A stretch of 64,000 nucleotides of DNA from Terrirubrum flagellatum (GTDB lineage: Bacteria > Pseudomonadota > Alphaproteobacteria > Rhizobiales > Beijerinckiaceae). The notes below the pieces were generated by a model. The model searched no databases and was not told where the DNA came from. It saw only the letters and a program-made list of their open reading frames with translations. A program made the translations under genes and the position numbers. Position 1 is the first letter of the stretch; every line of letters starts with the position of its first letter. Where the stretch lies: positions 2,170,001 through 2,234,000 of the forward strand of contig NZ_CP091851.1 of the NCBI RefSeq assembly GCF_022059845.1. The letters run 5' to 3'. Of this stretch, positions 59,397-64,000 are shown piece after piece.

Positions 59397-59798
59397 ATGC
59401 GCAGCGTTGATCGCACTATGCCGATCCTGATCGTCGAGGATCACAAGTCGATGACTCAGGTCATCAAGAGCATGCTGACAGGACTCGAATTTCGCGACGT
59501 CGACAGTTGCGCGAACGGAGTCGAGGCTCTGCGGAAACTCGCGACCAAAAAATATGGACTGATCATTAGCGACTGGGACATGCCGGAAATGTCCGGCATC
59601 GAACTGCTGCGAGCAGTGCGCGGCGACGATGATCTCAAACATATCCCGTTCATGATGATCTCCAGCAACGCTCAGGCGCAGCGGGTGATTGAAGCTAAGA
59701 AGGCGGAGATCGACGGCTTCGCGGTGAAGCCTTTCACCGCGATCCAGTTGCTCGCGCGCATCGAACATTGCCTCTGGCAGGCGTCGCAGCGACTCTGA
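59397..59798 (+). CDS. Stand-alone CheY-like response regulator receiver
   Basis: A 133-residue single receiver domain. The acidic pocket is Glu14-Asp15 (LIVEDH), the phospho-acceptor Asp59 (IISDWDMPEMSG), the switch serine region MMISSN and the conserved Lys111 (VKPF). There is no output domain, so it signals through protein contact, for example in chemotaxis or a phosphorelay. ATG 59397 follows TTGAGG; ATG 59418 would also keep the fold. No histidine kinase or che gene is nearby. Confidence 0.92.
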   Translation: MRSVDRTMPILIVEDHKSMTQVIKSMLTGLEFRDVDSCANGVEALRKLATKKYGLIISDWDMPEMSGIELLRAVRGDDDLKHIPFMMISSNAQAQRVIEAKKAEIDGFAVKPFTAIQLLARIEHCLWQASQRL

Positions 59799-60124
59799 GT
59801 GCGCGCGGTTTTTTCCGCGGCTTGATTTGCATGGCCGCCCGGCAATGATCGCCTCCGACAACGACGTGGAGCTGGCCAGTCACCCCATCTTCCCATTCGG
59901 GCGTCGGCTGGCCTGCCGCGTTCGCGCGCCAGTCCCGGGACGAAGGCCAAATGGAACCCGACCTGATTGATTGCCGGGAGAGGTCGGAAAGCACGTCGGT
60001 CGACGCCGGTCTGCGCTAACGAAAAATTGAACCCGGCGATATGCGCGTGGAGTTCCACCGTCTGGCTTCCCATGGTGAGCGATGGTTAGTTTGCTCGACA
60101 GTAGCGCCGGCAATGGAGGAAGCG
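59799..60124. other. Intergenic region without recognised gene
   Basis: About 326 bases between the receiver gene and the dienelactone hydrolase gene. Short frames on both strands show no family resemblance. An inverted GGCCGCCCGGC-type GC cluster occurs near 59832, but no repeat copy was found elsewhere. It probably holds the hydrolase promoter. Confidence 0.5.
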
Positions 60125-61039
60125 ATGGATTCTGAAAGGAAGAAAATTCCGGCGGAAGCCGTGGAGCTCTACACCCAGTTTATTCATGGCGAGATCAGCC
60201 GCAGGGTTTTTATGGATCGTCTCAAGCGTGTCGCCGGAGTGGGACTCTCGGCAAGCGCGCTCGCGAAAGCGCTGATGCCGAACTACGCGCTCGGCCAGCA
60301 GATCAGAAAAGATGATGAGCGTATCGAGGCGAGCTACGTGACGGTGCCGTCGCCGGAAGGAAACGGCGAGATCCGCGGCTACTTCGTGCGGCCCCGAAGC
60401 GCAGATACGCGCGAGGCCACGCCCGCCAAACTGCCCGGCGTGATCATCGTGCATGAGAACAGGGGCCTCAATCCACATACCGAGGACGTTGCGCGTCGTT
60501 TCGCGCTTGAAAATTTCATGGCCTTCGCGCCGGACGCGCTCACGACCCTCGGCGGCTATCCCCAGGACGACTACAAAGGCGGGCAGCTTTTCGCCAAGAT
60601 CGACAGGGCGAAGCTGATGCAGGACTGGCTCGCCGCCGCGCGTTGGCTGAAGGCTCGGCCGGATTGCACCGGCAGGATCGCCGCAACCGGCTTTTGTTAT
60701 GGCGGCGGCGTCGCGAACACGCTCGCCGCTTTGATGGGAGCTGATCTCGCTGCGGCCGCTCCCTTCTATGGCGCTCCCACTGCGCCCGCCGACGTGCCGA
60801 AGATCAAGGCCGCCATTCTGATCAACCACGGCGCCCTGGATAAGACGCTTGCCGAGGGCTATCCCAACCAGGAGGCCGAACTGAAGAAGAACAACATCCG
60901 CTACGAAGGCCATTTGTGGCCTGCCTCCGTGCATGGCTTCTTCAATGATGCGACGCCTGAACGCTACAACAAGACCACCGCGCCGCACGCCTGGGCGCGG
61001 ACAGTCGAATGGTTCAACCAGCACACGCGGTCGGCGTAG
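60125..61039 (+). CDS. Dienelactone hydrolase family protein with Tat-type signal
   Basis: A 304-residue alpha/beta hydrolase. The cysteine nucleophile is Cys191 (GFCYGGG), with Asp239 (HGALDKT) and His270 (SVHGFF) as the triad, and Glu111 (HENRG) as the usual dienelactone partner. The N-terminus (HGEISRRVFMDRLKRVAGVG) carries a twin-arginine motif followed by a hydrophobic stretch, so the protein is likely exported folded. ATG 60125 follows GGAGGA at ideal spacing. The natural ester or lactone substrate is unknown. Confidence 0.9.
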   Translation: MDSERKKIPAEAVELYTQFIHGEISRRVFMDRLKRVAGVGLSASALAKALMPNYALGQQIRKDDERIEASYVTVPSPEGNGEIRGYFVRPRSADTREATPAKLPGVIIVHENRGLNPHTEDVARRFALENFMAFAPDALTTLGGYPQDDYKGGQLFAKIDRAKLMQDWLAAARWLKARPDCTGRIAATGFCYGGGVANTLAALMGADLAAAAPFYGAPTAPADVPKIKAAILINHGALDKTLAEGYPNQEAELKKNNIRYEGHLWPASVHGFFNDATPERYNKTTAPHAWARTVEWFNQHTRSA

Positions 61040-61213
61040 CGCTGACGTAACGCCTTTCGACAGCGATTGTCGCAAAAGCCGCCTTCAGGTCCGCCCGGAG
61101 GCCGACAGCCGCGAGGCCAGCATACCGCAGGCGAGATCGGTCGCCGCGCGACTTCGCCATCTGCGTGCGGCGTCGCAGCCCGCGGAGGCCACAGAACCTG
61201 AATGAAGGAACTG

Positions 61214-61289
61214 TGGTGAGCGCGATGGGATTCGAACCCATGACCTACTGATTAAAAGTCAGTTGCTCTACCGGCTGAGCTACGCGCTC
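61214..61289 (-). tRNA. tRNA-Lys (anticodon TTT)
   Basis: On the minus strand the acceptor GAGCGCG pairs with CGCGCTC. The D arm is AGCTCAGCCGGTAGAGC, the anticodon loop is CTTTTAA with anticodon TTT, the T arm GGGTTCGAATCCC. The discriminator is A and CCA is encoded. Confidence 0.96.
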
Positions 61290-61352
61290 CCGCCCGTCAG
61301 GCAGGCGCCCCTTCCGGGGCCGGGGTGCAGTTACTTTGCGCGGGTCCGGGGG

Positions 61353-62306
61353 TCAACCTTGAACGGGCGCGACGGGAACCCGCCAGCGGCGATGTTGCCA
61401 CAGCCATTGCTCGGGATGCTCCCTGACCCAGCCCTCGATGACAGCCGTGATGGCGCGCATCGCGCCCTCGACATCGACATGCCCCTCCTCGTCGCGAGGC
61501 AGATCGAGCGGCGGCGTGATCTCCAGCCGGAAGCGGCCGCCGGGCAGGCGCACGCAGCGCGCGCCATGCACGGGACAGTCGAAGCGCTGGGCGAGCTTGC
61601 CGAGAACCGGATTGACCAGGGCCGAACGGCCCATGAAGGACACGACCAGTCCGCGCGTGAGATGCTGGTCGGCCAGCATGGCGAGGCGGCCGCCGCGCTC
61701 CAGCACGCCGACCATGGCGTTCGCGGCGCCCGGCCCGCTCGGCAGGAGCCGCCCCATCGCCGCGCCGCGCACGATCTCGATCGCGCGCGCCACGGCCTTG
61801 TTGTTCGGCGGACGAAACACGATCGTCGTGTCGAGCCCATAGCGCGCCGCAGCGACGCCCGGCAGCTCCCAGTTGCCGAGATGCGCCGCGAAGATGATCG
61901 CCGGCTTCTTGTGATCGAGCAGCGAAATGAACTGGTCGACGCCGACGACATCGGTGCGGCCGCGACGCTCCGGCGTGTGATAATCGAAATCCATCAGCTC
62001 CTGCAGGAACGGATATTCGGTCATCGTGCGGCCGAGATTGTCCCAGCTGTCGCGCAGGATGCGGGCGCGCTCCTCTTCCGACTTCTCCGGAAACACCGCT
62101 TCGAGATTTCTTTTCGCAGTGCGATGCGCGGGAACGAGCGGCCCGAGCTTGCGCATCAGAAAGCCGCCCATCGCGCTTGCGCGGTCTGGACCGATCATGC
62201 GCAGAAAGCCCATATAGCCGCGCACGATCAGCCCCGTCACCGGCGCGAACAGGTCGCTCAGCGCGCGAATCGCCCGTCTTGCATTGGGATTGCGCCATGG
62301 CGCCAT
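61353..62306 (-). CDS. lpxXL: Lipid A biosynthesis acyltransferase (LpxL/LpxXL family)
   Basis: A 317-residue inner-membrane acyltransferase that adds a secondary acyl chain to lipid A. The H-x4-E catalytic motif is His142-Glu147 (AAHLGNWE), with RPPNNKAVARAIEIVRG, MLADQHL and EGWVREHPEQWLWQHRRWR as family marks. In rhizobia LpxXL adds a very-long-chain hydroxy acid and is encoded last in an acpXL cluster, right after a zinc-type dehydrogenase gene. Here such a dehydrogenase lies just upstream on the same strand (62970-63995), so LpxXL is the preferred name. Plain LpxL (lauroyl transfer) remains possible. Confidence 0.88.
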   Translation of the reverse strand: MAPWRNPNARRAIRALSDLFAPVTGLIVRGYMGFLRMIGPDRASAMGGFLMRKLGPLVPAHRTAKRNLEAVFPEKSEEERARILRDSWDNLGRTMTEYPFLQELMDFDYHTPERRGRTDVVGVDQFISLLDHKKPAIIFAAHLGNWELPGVAAARYGLDTTIVFRPPNNKAVARAIEIVRGAAMGRLLPSGPGAANAMVGVLERGGRLAMLADQHLTRGLVVSFMGRSALVNPVLGKLAQRFDCPVHGARCVRLPGGRFRLEITPPLDLPRDEEGHVDVEGAMRAITAVIEGWVREHPEQWLWQHRRWRVPVAPVQG

Positions 62307-62513
62307 CTTGATCCTGGCCCCTCAATTTCGCGCTGGTTTGTGCTGAAGCGCGCCTGCGAGGTCAAGCAATCGCAGTGAAAATAGCGCCGAATTCGAATCG
62401 CAAGCAAAAAAAGCGCTGGAATTCGGGCTTTTCAGCGCGCCGGAGGCTATGCCGCGCGCAACCGAATCGCGTAAAGACCCGATTCTCAGCATGATTCGCA
62501 TGGAGGACTGCCC

Positions 62514-62885
62514 ATGGCCAAGAAGGCCGCAGTAAAAGCCGCCAAGGGCGCCAAGCCCGCGGCGAAGAAAGCCAAGAAAGTCGCGAAGCCGGCCGGCCCG
62601 CGCCCCGGCGCCGCTCTGACGGTGAAGCATATTGCGGCGGAACTCGCCGCGGCTCACGACATGGCGAAGAAGCAGGCTGAAACGATCCTCACGGATTTCG
62701 TCGACAGCGTCGTCAAGAACCTCAAGAAGGGCACGAAGATTCGCATCGTCGGCCTTGGCATGCTGCAAGTGCGCAAGCGCGCCGCGCGCATGGGCCGCAA
62801 CCCGGCGACGGGCGAAGCGATCAAGATCAAGGCGAGCAAGAAGGTGGCCTTCCGCGCTGCCAAGGAGCTCAAGGCCGCGATCTGA
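62514..62885 (+). CDS. HU family DNA-binding protein with Lys/Ala-rich N-terminal tail
   Basis: A 123-residue histone-like protein. Residues 1-33 are a Lys/Ala/Pro-rich tail (MAKKAAVKAAKGAKPAAKKA) resembling eukaryotic H1 tails. The HU fold follows, with HIAAELAAAHDMAKKQAETI, VGLGMLQVRKRAARMGRNPA and IKASKKVAFRAAKELKAA; the RNPATG arm binds the minor groove. It is transcribed against both flanking genes and ends in a strong terminator. It probably shapes the nucleoid. Confidence 0.92.
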   Translation: MAKKAAVKAAKGAKPAAKKAKKVAKPAGPRPGAALTVKHIAAELAAAHDMAKKQAETILTDFVDSVVKNLKKGTKIRIVGLGMLQVRKRAARMGRNPATGEAIKIKASKKVAFRAAKELKAAI

Positions 62886-62920
62886 CGGATTCATTCGTCG
62901 GAGCCTTTCAGGTTCTCAAG

Positions 62921-62954
62921 AAAACGGCGCGCCAGTGGCGCGCCGTTTTTGTTT
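62921..62954. terminator. Rho-independent terminator
   Basis: Perfect arms AAAACGGCGCGCC (62921-62933) and GGCGCGCCGTTTT (62937-62949) with loop AGT, followed by TGTTT. It ends the HU transcript and may also act on the convergent dehydrogenase gene. Confidence 0.9.
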
Positions 62955-62969
62955 GCGCCGCAGCGGGAT

Positions 62970-63995
62970 TCAAAGCCGCACGATGACCTTGCCCATCGCC
63001 TTGCGATCCTGAAGCTTCGCCAGCGCGCTTTCAAAATCGACGAGTTCGACGACGGAGTCGATCACCGGCTTCATGCCGCCCGCCATCTTGTCGAGGCTCT
63101 GCGCGATGTTCTTCATCGAACAGCCGAACGAGCCGAAGATGCGATATTGCTGCTGGAAGAGCTGCATCAGATTCATCGTCGTCGACACGCCTGACGTCGA
63201 GCCGCAGGTGACGAGCCGGCCGCCGCGCTTGAGGCAGAGCAGCGAACCGTTCCAGGTGTCGGCGCCGACATGCTCGAACACGACATCGACGCCCTTGCGC
63301 TTCGTGAGCTGGCGGACCTCGCCCTCGAAACGCTCCTTGCGATAATTGATGACGTGATCGGCGCCGAGCTTCTTCACGAGGTCGAATTTCGAATCGTCGC
63401 CGACCGTCGTGTAGATGGTGCAGCCGATCGCCTTCGCCATCATGATCGCGGCCGTGCCGATGCCTGACGCGCCGGCGTGAACAAGAATGCTTTCGCCGGG
63501 TTCGAGCTTCGCATTGTCGAACAGCATATGCTGCACGGTGCCGAAACCGATTGCGGCGCAGGCGGATTCCTCGAAGGTCACGCCAGCGGGAACCGGCGTG
63601 ACGAGACGCGCCGGCCGGTTCATCAGCTCGCGGCCGAAACCGTCGACATGGAAACCCATGATGCCGCGCACGTCCTCGCAGAGATTGTCGCGCCCTTCCC
63701 GGCACGCCTTGCAGACGCCGCAGGTCTCCGCGCCATACATCACGACATGGTCGCCGATCTTGCGGTCGCTCACGCCCGCGCCGACGGCGACGATCTCGCC
63801 CGAACCTTCGACGCCGACGCATTGCGGCAGCTTGCGCTTCGCGAACGCCATGCCGCGATAGCCCCAGACGTCGAGATAGTTGAGCGCCATGGCGCGCGTG
63901 CGGATCTGGACCTCGCCTTCGCCGGGCGGCGGCGGATTGGGCTCGTCCTCGATCAGGCGAAGATCGCGATCACCGTAAAGTTTTAAAGCACGCAT
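62970..63995 (-). CDS. Zinc-binding medium-chain dehydrogenase/reductase (Adh2XL-like)
   Basis: A 341-residue MDR protein. The GroES-like half has MALNYLDVWGYRGMAFAKRK and the structural-zinc lobe ETCGVCKACREGRDNLC with four cysteines. The first catalytic-zinc position is not a cysteine (NYLD), so it resembles quinone/enoyl reductases more than true alcohol dehydrogenases. The Rossmann half has HAGASGIGTAAIMMAKAIG. The start of the sequence (MRALKLYGDRDLRLIED) and the nearby lpxXL-like gene on the same strand suggest the Adh2XL enzyme of very-long-chain fatty acid synthesis for lipid A. ATG 63995 is the first in frame. Confidence 0.9.
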   Translation of the reverse strand: MRALKLYGDRDLRLIEDEPNPPPPGEGEVQIRTRAMALNYLDVWGYRGMAFAKRKLPQCVGVEGSGEIVAVGAGVSDRKIGDHVVMYGAETCGVCKACREGRDNLCEDVRGIMGFHVDGFGRELMNRPARLVTPVPAGVTFEESACAAIGFGTVQHMLFDNAKLEPGESILVHAGASGIGTAAIMMAKAIGCTIYTTVGDDSKFDLVKKLGADHVINYRKERFEGEVRQLTKRKGVDVVFEHVGADTWNGSLLCLKRGGRLVTCGSTSGVSTTMNLMQLFQQQYRIFGSFGCSMKNIAQSLDKMAGGMKPVIDSVVELVDFESALAKLQDRKAMGKVIVRL

Positions 63996-64000
63996 GCTCA

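Overview
The window is a GC-rich chromosomal segment from an alphaproteobacterium, most likely a member of the Hyphomicrobiales (Rhizobiales). The evidence is an NDUFS4-type complex I accessory subunit beside tRNA genes, a two-domain cold-shock protein, two copies of a RIME-like rhizobial intergenic element, alphaproteobacterial LexA-box syntax (GTTC-N7-GTTC), and an acyltransferase plus dehydrogenase pair that looks like the end of the very-long-chain lipid A (acpXL) cluster. I cannot name the genus. No insertion sequence, integrase, CRISPR array or rRNA is visible. Three tRNA genes (Arg-TCT, Pro-TGG, Lys-TTT) all encode their CCA.

Layout. 1-14.3 kb: an organic-acid catabolic block with a Bug/TctC binding protein, two MmgE/PrpD paralogues, two paralogous GntR/FCD regulators, an Fe3+-type ABC transporter, an isocitrate/isopropylmalate-type dehydrogenase, a haloacetate-dehalogenase-like hydrolase and a PdxA-family dehydrogenase. 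Four near-identical 14-bp operators (GATTGTCAACAATC type) sit in the three divergent promoter regions and tie the block into one regulon. 14.5-16.9 kb: conserved housekeeping genes and two tRNAs. 16.9-19.7 kb: an accessory island that looks like a polymorphic-toxin locus. It has one intact toxin-like gene with an overlapping immunity-like gene, a second immunity paralogue preceded by a stop-broken toxin C-terminus, a third toxin C-terminal remnant, two further small genes, and a LexA box upstream of the promoter. A 94-bp partial duplication of the sir2 3' end marks its upstream edge.

19.8-35 kb: Sir2 deacylase, BadF/BcrA-type kinase, histidine phosphatase, gamma-glutamyltransferase-like protein, 2-keto-pentenoate-hydratase-like protein, nucleoside hydrolase, proline-iminopeptidase-like hydrolase, ABC-F ATPase, DHA2 efflux pump, and a three-gene GMC/gluconate-type membrane dehydrogenase with a triheme cytochrome c. 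35-40 kb: double PilZ protein, acetamidase/formamidase, ferredoxin-NADP reductase, and a divergent AraC regulator/MFS exporter pair.

40-46.5 kb: a NitT/TauT-type ABC system split around an IlvD-type dehydratase and a beta-hydroxyacid dehydrogenase, with a shared 18-bp motif in both promoter regions. 46.6-54.5 kb: a flavin reductase fused to a MarR domain, a NicX-like ring-cleaving dioxygenase candidate, and a five-gene acyl-CoA catabolic operon that includes an octopine-dehydrogenase-family enzyme. 54.5-64 kb: membrane protein, VanX-like dipeptidase, phosphatase, phosphoglucomutase, small membrane proteins, a stand-alone CheY-like receiver, dienelactone hydrolase, tRNA-Lys, LpxXL-like acyltransferase, HU-like protein and zinc-binding dehydrogenase.

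The toxin island and the two operator-defined regulons are the parts most worth following up. Start codons were chosen by Shine-Dalgarno fit, gene overlap and family length; where this matters it is stated.
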